Shown here: in pieces, positions 6,351 to 12,784 of the stretch
Layout of the letters: every line of letters starts with the position of its first letter
How positions within the stretch are numbered: position 1 is the stretch's first letter
Assembly (NCBI GenBank): GCA_040377605.1
Contig: JBEIOK010000073.1
Span: forward strand, 1-12,784
Direction: 5' to 3'
Origin: Solimonas sp040377605
GTDB taxonomy: Bacteria; Pseudomonadota; Gammaproteobacteria; Nevskiales; Nevskiaceae
DNA: 12,784 nucleotides
Made by a program: the position numbers and the translations under genes
Notes under the pieces: generated by a model
The model's input: only the letters and a program-made list of their open reading frames with translations
Database searches by the model: none
Told to the model about the DNA's origin: nothing

Positions 6351-7234
6351 CAGTCCTGCGTCAATCCGAACTGGCGGAGCGAGCGCAGATCGTCGCTCCA
6401 GTTCTCACGCACCTTGCACCAGAGCCGCAGGAACACCTTGGCCCCAAGCTGCTTCTCCAGATCACGGCGCGCCGCGGTGCCGATCTGCTTGAGCTGGGCG
6501 CCATCCTCACCGATGACGATGCGCTTCTGCCCCTCGCGCTCGACCCAGATGATGGCGCCGATGCGATACATCTCGCCATCCAGCTCGAATTGCTCAATCT
6601 CGACGGCCGAGGCGTAGGGCAACTCCTCATGCAGGCTGCGGATCAACTTCTCGCGTACGGTTTCCGAGGCCGCAAAGCGCTCGTCATGACCGACGACCAT
6701 GTCTTCCGGGTACAGCGGTGGACCTTCCGGCAGTCGCGTGAGAATCTCATTGGTCAGCGACTTCAGGTTCTCGTTGCGCAGCGCCGATAGCGGGACGATG
6801 AAGGCGAAGTCATGGAGTCCCGCGAGACGCTGCAACTCCGGCAGCAGCTTCTCGCGATCGCGAATCAAGTCGATCTTGTTGATCACCAGCGCTACCGGCG
6901 TGCGGCTGCCCTTGAGACGCTGAAGCACGGCCTGATCCTCGTCGGTCCAGCGGCCGGCCTCGACCACGAACAAGGCCATGTCGATGTCCTGCAGCGCATG
7001 GGTCGCTGCCTCGTTCATGACGCGGTTCAGGGCCCGCTTCTGCTGCCGGTGCAGGCCTGGCGTGTCGACGAACACGATCTGGCCGCGCTCATGGTGCAGC
7101 ACGCCCTGGATGCGATGCCGCGTGGTCTGCGGCTTGTGCGACACGATGCTGACCTTGCGGCCGACCAGGGCGTTGAGCAGTGAGGACTTCCCAACGTTGG
7201 GGCGACCGACAATCGTGGCGATTCCGCTATGCAT
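6350..7234 (-). CDS. era: Ribosome-assembly GTPase Era
   Basis: A 294-residue GTPase that binds the 3' end of 16S rRNA and acts in 30S subunit maturation. The GTPase elements are in order: G1 GRPNVGKS (10-17), G2 QTTRH (36-40), G3 DTPG (57-60), G4 NKID (119-122) and G5 SAL (150-152). The C-terminal KH domain has VIGEDGAQLKQIG (240-252), carrying the GxxG loop. The length is close to E. coli Era (301). The ATG at 7234 lies just before the first beta strand and overlaps the end of rnc by eight bases. The open frame extends about 100 bases further up inside rnc, but that stretch has no resemblance to Era. No Shine-Dalgarno sequence is seen, so coupling to rnc translation is likely. Confidence 0.97.
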   Translation of the reverse strand: MHSGIATIVGRPNVGKSSLLNALVGRKVSIVSHKPQTTRHRIQGVLHHERGQIVFVDTPGLHRQQKRALNRVMNEAATHALQDIDMALFVVEAGRWTDEDQAVLQRLKGSRTPVALVINKIDLIRDREKLLPELQRLAGLHDFAFIVPLSALRNENLKSLTNEILTRLPEGPPLYPEDMVVGHDERFAASETVREKLIRSLHEELPYASAVEIEQFELDGEMYRIGAIIWVEREGQKRIVIGEDGAQLKQIGTAARRDLEKQLGAKVFLRLWCKVRENWSDDLRSLRQFGLTQD

Positions 7235-7910
7235 GAGGGGATTGTAGTACCTGCAGCAACCTCTCGGCGGCGCGCTGCTCGGCGTTGCGACGACTGCTGC
7301 CATCGGCTTCGGTGGCCAGCTCGCCGTCGGCAAGCTGGCAGCGCACCCGGAACAGGCGCCGGTGCGGAGGACCGCTCTCCGACAGGATCTCGTAGCGCGG
7401 CAGCGGCCGGCTTCGCGCCTGCAACCACTCCTGCAGCCGCGTCTTCGGGTCCTTCAGGGACTCGGCATCCGGCAGTTCGGCGAGCATGACGGCGAACAGC
7501 GCCAGCGAAACCTGGCGCGCCGCCTCGAAGCCGCCATCGAGATAGACCGCACCCAGCAGCGCCTCCAGCGCATCGGCCAGGATCGAATCGCGCCGGAAGC
7601 CACCGGATTTGAGTTCGCTCTCGCCGAGGCTCAGTACCTCGCTGAGTTCCAGCTCCCGCGCCAGGCGGGCCAGAGACTCCTCACGCACCAGACTGGCGCG
7701 CAGCCGCGACAGCGCACCTTCTTCGGCGCGGCCATGGGCCTCGTACAGGGCCGCGGCGACGACAAAGTTGATCAGGCCGTCGCCGAGGAACTCCAGGCGC
7801 TCGTTGTTGTTGCCGCTGACACTGCGGTGCGTGAGCGCCCGCTGCAGCAGCGATGAATCGACGAACCGGTATCCGATCCGCCGTTGCAGGCGTTCCAGAT
7901 CGCCGTTCAA
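7227..7910 (-). CDS. rnc: Ribonuclease III
   Basis: A 227-residue double-strand-specific endoribonuclease that processes rRNA precursors and some mRNAs. The signature NERLEFLGD (36-44) contains E40 and D44, and D113 and E116 in LADALEALLGAVYLDGG complete the metal-binding set. A double-stranded RNA-binding domain fills about 153-223, ending SSRRNAEQRAAERLL. The start is TTG at 7910, which overlaps the DUF4845 gene stop (TTGA). No ATG or GTG lies close enough downstream to keep the N-terminal helix and the THRS segment, so a TTG start seems real. The size is close to E. coli RNase III (226). The rnc-era pair is conserved in gammaproteobacteria. Confidence 0.97.
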   Translation of the reverse strand: MNGDLERLQRRIGYRFVDSSLLQRALTHRSVSGNNNERLEFLGDGLINFVVAAALYEAHGRAEEGALSRLRASLVREESLARLARELELSEVLSLGESELKSGGFRRDSILADALEALLGAVYLDGGFEAARQVSLALFAVMLAELPDAESLKDPKTRLQEWLQARSRPLPRYEILSESGPPHRRLFRVRCQLADGELATEADGSSRRNAEQRAAERLLQVLQSPHA

Positions 7911-8293
7911 GAGTTCTGCTTGCGCAGCGGCACGTCGGCCTGGAAGTGAATGACGACAGAGATGTTATAGAACAGATGCTCGCGCGCTTCGTAATCGTAG
8001 CTGAGGAAGCGGCCCTGCTCGGTGCGCTTGACCTTGATGTCCTTCGGCGTCAGCGCATCGATGCTCTCGATGTCCCAGTAGCGCTGCAGCGACTTGCGCA
8101 GCTCGCCCACCTCGGCCTCGGCCAACGACGGATCGCCGGCAACCTTGCTGACCGAACTGGTGATCTTCATCTGGTTCAAGTACAGCGGCAGTACCTTCAT
8201 GCCGACGACCGTGAAGAAACCCAGTACCGCGAACACGAACAGCAGACCGAACCAGCCGATGCCCTGTTGACGGCTACGCAGACCCATCTTCAT
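7907..8293 (-). CDS. DUF4845-type single-pass membrane protein
   Basis: A 128-residue protein in the lepB-rnc interval, where gammaproteobacteria such as Pseudomonas (PA0769 position) carry a DUF4845 protein of unknown function. After a short basic N-terminus (KMGLRSRQQG, residues 2-11) there is one hydrophobic segment at about 12-32, then an envelope-exposed or periplasmic domain with KVLPLYLNQMKI and a central helical stretch. The N-terminal RQQGIGWFGLL resembles a type IV pilin or pseudopilin leader, but lacks the usual glutamate five residues after the glycine. The start at 8293 is supported by AGGGGAG eight bases upstream; a second ATG at 8287 is possible. The stop overlaps the rnc start. 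The function is unknown; a structural role in the envelope is only a guess. Confidence 0.85.
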   Translation of the reverse strand: MKMGLRSRQQGIGWFGLLFVFAVLGFFTVVGMKVLPLYLNQMKITSSVSKVAGDPSLAEAEVGELRKSLQRYWDIESIDALTPKDIKVKRTEQGRFLSYDYEAREHLFYNISVVIHFQADVPLRKQNS

Positions 8294-8301
8294 TTGACTC
8301 A

Positions 8302-8308
8302 CTCCCCT
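8302..8308 (-). promoter_or_regulatory. Strong Shine-Dalgarno site of the DUF4845 gene
   Basis: AGGGGAG on the minus strand lies eight bases before the ATG at 8293. It is the best ribosome binding site in an operon where most neighbours rely on overlaps, and it decides the start in favour of 8293 over a much longer open frame. Confidence 0.65.
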
Positions 8309-8319
8309 GCTCGCTGCTG

Positions 8320-9114
8320 TCACTGAATCGAGGTGCCGATGCGCGAGAAGTCGATCCGGGTGTTCTGAGCGTCCCACGACATCCAGATGAAGAACGCTTT
8401 TCCGACCAGATTCTTTTCCGGCACCGTACCCCACCGACGGCTATCGTCCGAACCATCCCGGTTGTCGCCCATCGCGAAGTACTCTCCGGGCGGCACGATG
8501 AACTCGAAGTCGTCCGCCGGACGGTCCGGGTTCACGAGAATATGGTGCTCGACGCCCAGCAGATTCTCGCGCATCCGGTAGACCACGCCCGAGGCGGTCA
8601 GCCCGCTGGCAGTATAAACACCGGCCGGGTCCAGCGGCGCCGGCTCGCCATTGATGAAGAGCTGCTTGTCGCGGTAGACGATGCGGTCGCCGGGCAGGCC
8701 GATGATGCGCTTGATGAAATCCTTGCTGGGATCAACCGGCCAGCGGAACACCACGATATCGCCGCGTGCCGGCTCTCCAACCTTGATGAACTTGTGGTGC
8801 ACGACCGGATCGCGCACGCCATAGGCGTATTTGTTGACCAGGATGAAGTCGCCGATCGACAGCGTCGGGATCATCGACCCGGACGGAATGCGGAAAGGCT
8901 CGGCCACGAACGATCGCAACACCAGCACCACCAGGATCACCGGGAAGAACGAGCGGCAAAAGTCGATGAAGCTGCTCGGGCGATCAGCCGCGCCGTCGGC
9001 CAGCAGACGGCGGCGCTTCGGGCCCAGCCACAGCTTGTCGAGCAGCCAGAAAAGACCTGTGAACAGGGTGGCAAACGTCAGGAGGACGGCGAAATCGATG
9101 TGGAAATCCTGCAT
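8320..9114 (-). CDS. lepB: Signal peptidase I (leader peptidase)
   Basis: A 264-residue inner-membrane serine protease that cleaves signal peptides from exported proteins. Two membrane segments (about 8-25 and 55-70) flank a basic cytoplasmic loop (GPKRRR). The catalytic serine is S80 in PSGSMIPTL and the general-base lysine is K135 in DFIKRIIGLPGD; the GDNRDGSDDSR box is at 216-226. The protein is shorter than E. coli LepB (324), mainly in the variable periplasmic insertions, which is common outside enterobacteria. AGGG nine bases before the ATG at 9114 overlaps the lepA stop, and the gap between the genes is 11 bp. The lipoprotein-type MucD encoded upstream would need signal peptidase II rather than this enzyme. 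Confidence 0.97.
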   Translation of the reverse strand: MQDFHIDFAVLLTFATLFTGLFWLLDKLWLGPKRRRLLADGAADRPSSFIDFCRSFFPVILVVLVLRSFVAEPFRIPSGSMIPTLSIGDFILVNKYAYGVRDPVVHHKFIKVGEPARGDIVVFRWPVDPSKDFIKRIIGLPGDRIVYRDKQLFINGEPAPLDPAGVYTASGLTASGVVYRMRENLLGVEHHILVNPDRPADDFEFIVPPGEYFAMGDNRDGSDDSRRWGTVPEKNLVGKAFFIWMSWDAQNTRIDFSRIGTSIQ

Positions 9115-9125
9115 GTCTCTGAGCC

Positions 9126-10931
9126 CTACTTCTTCTTTTCGACGCCGAGCACGGCGAGGAAGGCTTCCTGCGGAATCTCCACGGAGCCCACCTGCTTCAT
9201 GCGCTTCTTGCCTTCCTTCTGCTTCTCCAGCAGCTTCTTCTTGCGCGAGGTGTCACCGCCGTAGCACTTCGCGGTCACGTCCTTGCGCAACGCCTTGACC
9301 GTACTGCGCGCGATGATCTTGGCGCCGATCGCTGCCTGGATCGCGATATCGAACATCTGCCGATGGATGACGTCCTGCATCTTCTCGCAGAGATCGCGGC
9401 CGCGTGGATAGGCGCTGTCGCGATGCACGATCGTGGCCAGTGCATCGACCTTGTCACCGTTGACCAGCACATCAAGCTTGACCAGATCCGCTTCCTGGAA
9501 CCGCACAAACTCGTATTCGAAAGAGGCATATCCGCGCGACACGCTCTTCAGGCGATCAAAGAAGTCGAGTACGACCTCCGCCAAAGGCATCTCGACTTCC
9601 ATCTGCACCTGGGAACCGAGATAGCGCAGATTCTTCTGCACCCCGCGCTTCTCCATGCACAGCTGCATGACGCTGCCGACATAGTCCGGCGGCATCAGGA
9701 TGCGAGCATTGATGATGGGCTCGCGGATTTCCTGCAAGGACCCGGCTTCCGGCAGTTCCGCAGGATTGTCGACCTTGCGCACGACACCGTCGGTCATCAG
9801 CACTTCGTAGACCACCGAGGGTGCTGTGGTGATGAGGTTGAGGTTGTATTCGCGCTCCAGGCGCTCCTGCACGATTTCCATGTGCAGCATGCCAAGGAAG
9901 CCGATGCGGAATCCGAACCCCAGCGCCGTGGAATTCTCGGGCTCGAACTGCAGCGCCGAGTCGTTCAGGCGCAGCTTCTGCAGTGATTCGCGGAAATCCT
10001 CGAAATCGTCCGCATCCACCGGAAACATGCCCGCGAACACGCGGGGCTGCACCTGCCGGAATCCCGGGAGCTGCTCGACACTGGCATTGCTGCCGGCCAG
10101 GGTCAGTGTGTCACCAACGGGCGCGCCAAAGATGTCCTTGATGCCGGCGACGATGAACCCGACCTCGCCGCACTCCAGCTGATCCTTGAACACGCGCTTG
10201 GGCGCATTCACGCCCATCATCGTGATCTCGTAATCCTTGCCGGTCGAGATCACGCGGATCTTCTGATTCTTCTTCACCGAGCCATTGACGACGCGCACAA
10301 GCGACACCACGCCGAGGTAGTTGTCGAACCAGGAATCCACGATCAGCGCCTGCAGCTTGCCGTCCGGATTGCCCCTGGGCGGCGGCAGGCGCTCGACCAC
10401 GGCTTCCAGCACATCCGGGACGTTGAGGCCCGTCTTGGCAGAAATGCGGATGGCATCGATGGCCGGGATGCCGATGACCTGCTCGATCTCATCGCAGACC
10501 CGATCGGGCTCTGCGTTCTGCAGATCGACCTTGTTCAGCACCGGCAGGACTTCGAGATTCTGCTCGAGCGCGGTGTAGCAGTTGGCCACCGACTGCGCCT
10601 CGACGCCTTGCGAGGCATCGACCACCAGCAGCGCGCCCTCGCAGGCGGCCAGCGAGCGCGAGACCTCGTAGCTGAAATCGACATGTCCTGGCGTGTCGAT
10701 CAGATTGAACTGGTACAACTCACCGTTCTTGGCGCGGTAGTGCAGCTGCACGGCCTGCGCCTTGATGGTGATGCCGCGCTCGCGCTCGATCGGATTGTTG
10801 TCGAGAACCTGAGCCTGCATCTCGCGCAGTTCCAATCCGCCGCATAGCTGGATAAATCGATCGGCGAGTGTGGACTTGCCGTGATCGATGTGGGCGATGA
10901 TGCAGAAATTGCGGATGTGATCCAGGTTCAT
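9126..10931 (-). CDS. lepA: Elongation factor 4 (LepA), ribosome-associated GTPase
   Basis: A 601-residue translational GTPase, implicated in back-translocation or initiation and subunit assembly. The GTPase motifs are AHIDHGKST (G1, 13-21), RGIT (G2, 52-55), DTPGH (G3, 79-83), NKVD (G4, 133-136) and SAK (G5). EF-G domain IV is absent, and the LepA C-terminal domain is present, ending KLLEKQKEGKKRMKQVG and EIPQEAFLAVL. I chose the ATG at 10931 (MNLDHIRNF) because it matches the family's N-terminus; a GTG three codons upstream at 10940 is equally possible. No good Shine-Dalgarno sequence is seen before either. It heads the lepA-lepB run, which in E. coli follows rpoE-rseABC and in Pseudomonas follows algU-mucABCD. 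Confidence 0.98.
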   Translation of the reverse strand: MNLDHIRNFCIIAHIDHGKSTLADRFIQLCGGLELREMQAQVLDNNPIERERGITIKAQAVQLHYRAKNGELYQFNLIDTPGHVDFSYEVSRSLAACEGALLVVDASQGVEAQSVANCYTALEQNLEVLPVLNKVDLQNAEPDRVCDEIEQVIGIPAIDAIRISAKTGLNVPDVLEAVVERLPPPRGNPDGKLQALIVDSWFDNYLGVVSLVRVVNGSVKKNQKIRVISTGKDYEITMMGVNAPKRVFKDQLECGEVGFIVAGIKDIFGAPVGDTLTLAGSNASVEQLPGFRQVQPRVFAGMFPVDADDFEDFRESLQKLRLNDSALQFEPENSTALGFGFRIGFLGMLHMEIVQERLEREYNLNLITTAPSVVYEVLMTDGVVRKVDNPAELPEAGSLQEIREPIINARILMPPDYVGSVMQLCMEKRGVQKNLRYLGSQVQMEVEMPLAEVVLDFFDRLKSVSRGYASFEYEFVRFQEADLVKLDVLVNGDKVDALATIVHRDSAYPRGRDLCEKMQDVIHRQMFDIAIQAAIGAKIIARSTVKALRKDVTAKCYGGDTSRKKKLLEKQKEGKKRMKQVGSVEIPQEAFLAVLGVEKKK

Positions 10932-10972
10932 GAACGACACGAGGCGGCGCAGGGCCGCAAAAAAGGCCGCGC

Positions 10973-11001
10973 AGTATAGCGTTTAGGTCCCGACCGGTTC
11001 A
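10973..11001 (-). promoter_or_regulatory. Candidate promoter for the lepA operon
   Basis: On the minus strand TATACT (10973-10978) is a good -10 box, with TGAACC (10996-11001) 17 bp upstream as a weak -35. It lies in the 67-bp gap before lepA and overlaps the last codon of the glutaredoxin-like gene. Downstream, close to the predicted start of transcription, is the direct repeat GGCCGC-AAAA(AA)-GGCCGC (10953-10970). No intrinsic terminator is visible in the gap, so read-through from mucD is also likely. Confidence 0.5.
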
Positions 11002-11241
11002 GGCAATCCGCGCGAGCTCGAACGCCGCGGAATCGAACACGCCCTCCGACAGTACCGCGCCAGCGTCATTCAGCAGCACCGGAATGCGCAGGCCGAAACG
11101 CAACCGCCACTCGGCGCGATCGTCGACACAGGCGTGATCGAGCTGGAACGTCGCGGAGCCCAGGTGTGCTCTCAGCGCCGCCTCGAACTCTTCGCAGAGA
11201 TGACAATCCGGGCGCCCCAGCAGCAGGTACCGCTCAGTCAT
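10999..11241 (-). CDS. Glutaredoxin-like thioredoxin-fold protein (DUF836 type)
   Basis: An 80-residue thioredoxin-fold protein. The active-site motif is C13-H-L-C16 in GRPDCHLCEEF, and I53-P54 in RIPVLL gives the cis-proline loop near the substrate site. The compact size and the C-H-L-C motif match the Glrx-like DUF836 family rather than classical glutaredoxin (CPYC). No signal peptide is seen, so it should be cytosolic. It probably exchanges thiols or disulfides with a protein or glutathione, but no partner is known. The ATG at 11241 overlaps the mucD stop region by eight bases and gives a family-like N-terminus; an ATG at 11262 would add seven residues. Its position between mucD and lepA suggests co-transcription with the protease. 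Confidence 0.8.
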   Translation of the reverse strand: MTERYLLLGRPDCHLCEEFEAALRAHLGSATFQLDHACVDDRAEWRLRFGLRIPVLLNDAGAVLSEGVFDSAAFELARIA

Positions 11242-12691
11242 CCGCAGTCTTGGCCGGGACATCCAGCGCCAGGAACAGCGGGGCGCCGCGGCGCTGCACC
11301 AGGATCGGAATGGTCTGGCCCGGCGTCAGCCGCGCCGCAACCTCGGCAACGCGAGCGACGCTATCGGTTTCCTGCCCGGCAATCTGCAGCAGGATGTCGC
11401 CGGCACGCAGGCCGGCACGCGTCGCAGGCCCCTCGGCCACGCCCAGGATCAGCACGCCGCCCGAAACCACCTGCGCCTGACGGCGCTCGTCGGCACCCAG
11501 CGGACGCACCGTCAGCCCCAGCGGGCCTACATCGGGAACCGGGTCCTCGGCGGCCAGTGCGACTTCCTCGCTGGAAGGATCAAGCGCACCCACCTGCACC
11601 TTGAGGTCCAGCGCCTTGCCCTCGCGGATGATCGCCAGCGTCGCGCGGGTGCCCGGGTCGGTAATGCCGACCAGATGCGGCAGCGTGCTGGAACTGGGCA
11701 GTTCCTGACCATTGAAGCTGAGGATGATGTCGCCTTCGCGCACACCTGCGCGCGCCGCAGGTCCTTCCGGAATGACGCGAGCCACCAGCGCGCCTTCGGG
11801 CTTCTCAAGCCGGAACTGCTGCGCCAGGTCGCGATCAACCTCCTGCACGACCACACCAAGCCAGCCGCGGGTAACGCGGCCAGTGTCCTTGAGCTGGCGG
11901 GCAACCTTGGCGGCGACGTCGATCGGGATCGCGAACGACACGCCCTGGTAGCCGCCAGACTGCGAATAGATCTGTGAGTTGACGCCAACGACCTGTCCCG
12001 CGAGGTTGAACAGCGGCCCTCCGGAATTGCCGGGGTTGATCGCCACGTCGGTCTGGATGAAAGGCACGTACTGCTCGGTCACCAGGGCGCGCCCCTTTGC
12101 CGAGATGATGCCGGCGGTCACCGAGTAGTCGAAGCCGAACGGCGAACCAATGGCCAGCACCCACTGCCCCGGGCGCAGCTTGCCGGAGTCGCCGAGCTCG
12201 ACCACCGGCAGGTCGGTGGCGTCGATCTTCAGCAGCGCCAGATCGCTGGCCTCATCGCTGCCCACCACCTGCGCCGTGAACTGGCGGCGATCAAGCAGAC
12301 GCACGATCACTTCCTTTGCGTCTCGAACCACGTGGTAATTGGTCAGGATGTAGCCGTCTTCCCACAGCACAAAGCCGGAGCCCAGCGACTGCGGATCCTG
12401 CAGCCCTTCGTCGGGCACACCGCCGTCTTCTTGCGGGGTGTCGAAGAAACGACGGAACCACTCCGGCGTCTCCTGCAGGCTGTCGGGGTCAGCGATGCCT
12501 GGGCGCGCCGCCCGGCGCGGTGCGTCGGCCGGCACCGTGCTGATGTTGACCACTGACGGTGATACCTGATCGACCAGCTCGGCAAAATCAGGATAGCCGC
12601 CCGTAGCCGGCACGCCGCGCCCGCAGGCGCCCAGCACCAGCAGCAGGGGGAACAACACGCTGAGCCGCGACGTGCGGGCGGCAAAAATCAT
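11234..12691 (-). CDS. mucD: DegP/MucD-type HtrA serine protease, predicted lipoprotein
   Basis: A 485-residue envelope protease of the HtrA family that degrades or refolds misfolded envelope proteins. The trypsin-like domain has the triad H120 (LTNYHVV), D150 (ASDLALLK) and S223 (NPGNSGGPL). Two PDZ domains follow at about 278-365 and 388-475. The N-terminus is a signal peptide ending L20-G-A-C23, a textbook lipobox, and the residue after the cysteine is glycine, not aspartate, so outer-membrane sorting is predicted. Pseudomonas MucD, as I recall it, has an ordinary cleavable signal. A GGAG eight bases before the ATG at 12691 decides the start over an open frame running further up. The protein overlaps the thioredoxin-fold gene by eight bases. 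In pseudomonads mucD follows algU-mucABC, so sigma-E genes are expected just to the right of the window. DegP versus DegQ naming is loose; the family is certain. Confidence 0.93.
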   Translation of the reverse strand: MIFAARTSRLSVLFPLLLVLGACGRGVPATGGYPDFAELVDQVSPSVVNISTVPADAPRRAARPGIADPDSLQETPEWFRRFFDTPQEDGGVPDEGLQDPQSLGSGFVLWEDGYILTNYHVVRDAKEVIVRLLDRRQFTAQVVGSDEASDLALLKIDATDLPVVELGDSGKLRPGQWVLAIGSPFGFDYSVTAGIISAKGRALVTEQYVPFIQTDVAINPGNSGGPLFNLAGQVVGVNSQIYSQSGGYQGVSFAIPIDVAAKVARQLKDTGRVTRGWLGVVVQEVDRDLAQQFRLEKPEGALVARVIPEGPAARAGVREGDIILSFNGQELPSSSTLPHLVGITDPGTRATLAIIREGKALDLKVQVGALDPSSEEVALAAEDPVPDVGPLGLTVRPLGADERRQAQVVSGGVLILGVAEGPATRAGLRAGDILLQIAGQETDSVARVAEVAARLTPGQTIPILVQRRGAPLFLALDVPAKTADD

Positions 12692-12707
12692 GGATGAGGC
12701 TCCGGTC

Positions 12708-12726
12708 CCGCGCAGCCAGTGCGCGG
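12708..12726 (-). repeat. Hairpin in the mucD leader just upstream of the ribosome binding site
   Basis: CCGCGCA (12708-12714) and TGCGCGG (12720-12726) are a perfect 7-bp inverted repeat with a 5-base loop. It ends four bases before the GGAG Shine-Dalgarno sequence (12700-12703). It could affect ribosome access or simply reflect GC-rich sequence. Confidence 0.4.
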
Positions 12727-12752
12727 CATAGGCCGGCATTTTCAAAGGAATC

Positions 12753-12779
12753 GCGCCCGAAACACAAACCGTCGGGCGC
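12753..12779. repeat. 8-bp GC-rich stem-loop at the right window edge
   Basis: GCGCCCGA (12753-12760) and TCGGGCGC (12772-12779) are perfect reverse complements around an 11-base loop. On the minus strand only a short T-poor run (GATTCCTTTG) follows, so it is at best a weak terminator for the gene preceding mucD, or an element of the mucD leader. The remaining upstream bases (12692-12784) show no clear sigma-E (GAACTT/TCTGA) or sigma-70 promoter. Confidence 0.4.
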
Positions 12780-12784
12780 AATCG

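Noticed and set aside
5637..6617. A 326-codon plus-strand frame over recO and the end of era
   Set aside because: It crosses two confidently identified minus-strand genes and has no domain of its own.
7235..7333. A 33-residue N-terminal extension of Era
   Set aside because: This stretch lies in rnc coding sequence and does not resemble Era. The ATG at 7234 starts right before the GTPase strand.
8294..8434. A 47-residue N-terminal extension of the DUF4845 protein
   Set aside because: It overlaps the end of lepB in another frame, and the strong AGGGGAG site points to 8293.
10953..10970. An intrinsic terminator after the glutaredoxin-like gene
   Set aside because: The T-run on the minus strand is not preceded by a stable stem. 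It lies inside a weak palindrome instead, so I treat it as a repeat near the lepA promoter.
1..12784. Mobile elements, CRISPR arrays, tRNA genes, toxin-antitoxin or defence modules
   Set aside because: I looked for transposase or integrase motifs, regularly spaced repeats, tRNA-like ends and paired small genes, and found none. The genes are a conserved housekeeping set in conserved order.

Overview
This is a GC-rich, densely packed chromosomal window from a gammaproteobacterium. Every gene order in it has a known gammaproteobacterial counterpart. The minus-strand run mucD - (glutaredoxin-like) - lepA - lepB - DUF4845 - rnc - era - recO - pdxJ - acpS matches the block downstream of rpoE/algU in Escherichia and Pseudomonas. 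The divergent pair barA/gacS <> cysM followed by rlmD matches the gacS-cysM-rlmD(-relA) region of pseudomonads. The glutaredoxin-like gene between mucD and lepA, and the PolB-type exonuclease between cysM and rlmD, suggest Xanthomonadales (Lysobacterales) or a close relative; that placement is inference. No mobile element, CRISPR array, rRNA or tRNA gene was found.

Region 1 (1-2047, minus strand) holds cysM, a DEDDy 3'-5' exonuclease and the start of rlmD, which runs off the left edge. The three genes are joined by 4-bp and 1-bp start/stop overlaps. A 42-bp gap separates cysM from the divergent hybrid sensor kinase gene (2090-4369, plus strand), a BarA/GacS-type protein with TM-TM-HAMP-HisKA-HATPase-pseudoREC-REC-Hpt architecture and almost no periplasmic loop. 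It converges on acpS. The 57-bp gap there carries part of a perfect 11-bp inverted repeat that includes the barA stop codon.

Region 2 (4427-10931, minus strand) is the lepA-lepB-DUF4845-rnc-era-recO-pdxJ-acpS operon. It serves translation (LepA), export (LepB), RNA processing and ribosome maturation (RNase III, Era), recombination repair (RecO), vitamin B6 synthesis (PdxJ) and acyl-carrier-protein activation (AcpS). A plausible sigma-70 promoter precedes lepA, and a better one (TTGAGA-16-TATCAT) sits at the recO/pdxJ boundary. Region 3 (10999-12691, minus strand) is a DegP/MucD-type envelope protease with a lipoprotein signal, overlapping a small thioredoxin-fold protein. Two stem-loops lie in the 93 bp before the protease gene at the right edge.

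The window is mostly conserved housekeeping. I see no strong candidate for an entirely new system. The points worth checking are the sensor-less BarA, the lipobox on the MucD-type protease, the coupled exonuclease in the cysM operon, the pilin-like N-terminus of the DUF4845 protein and the palindrome between barA and acpS.
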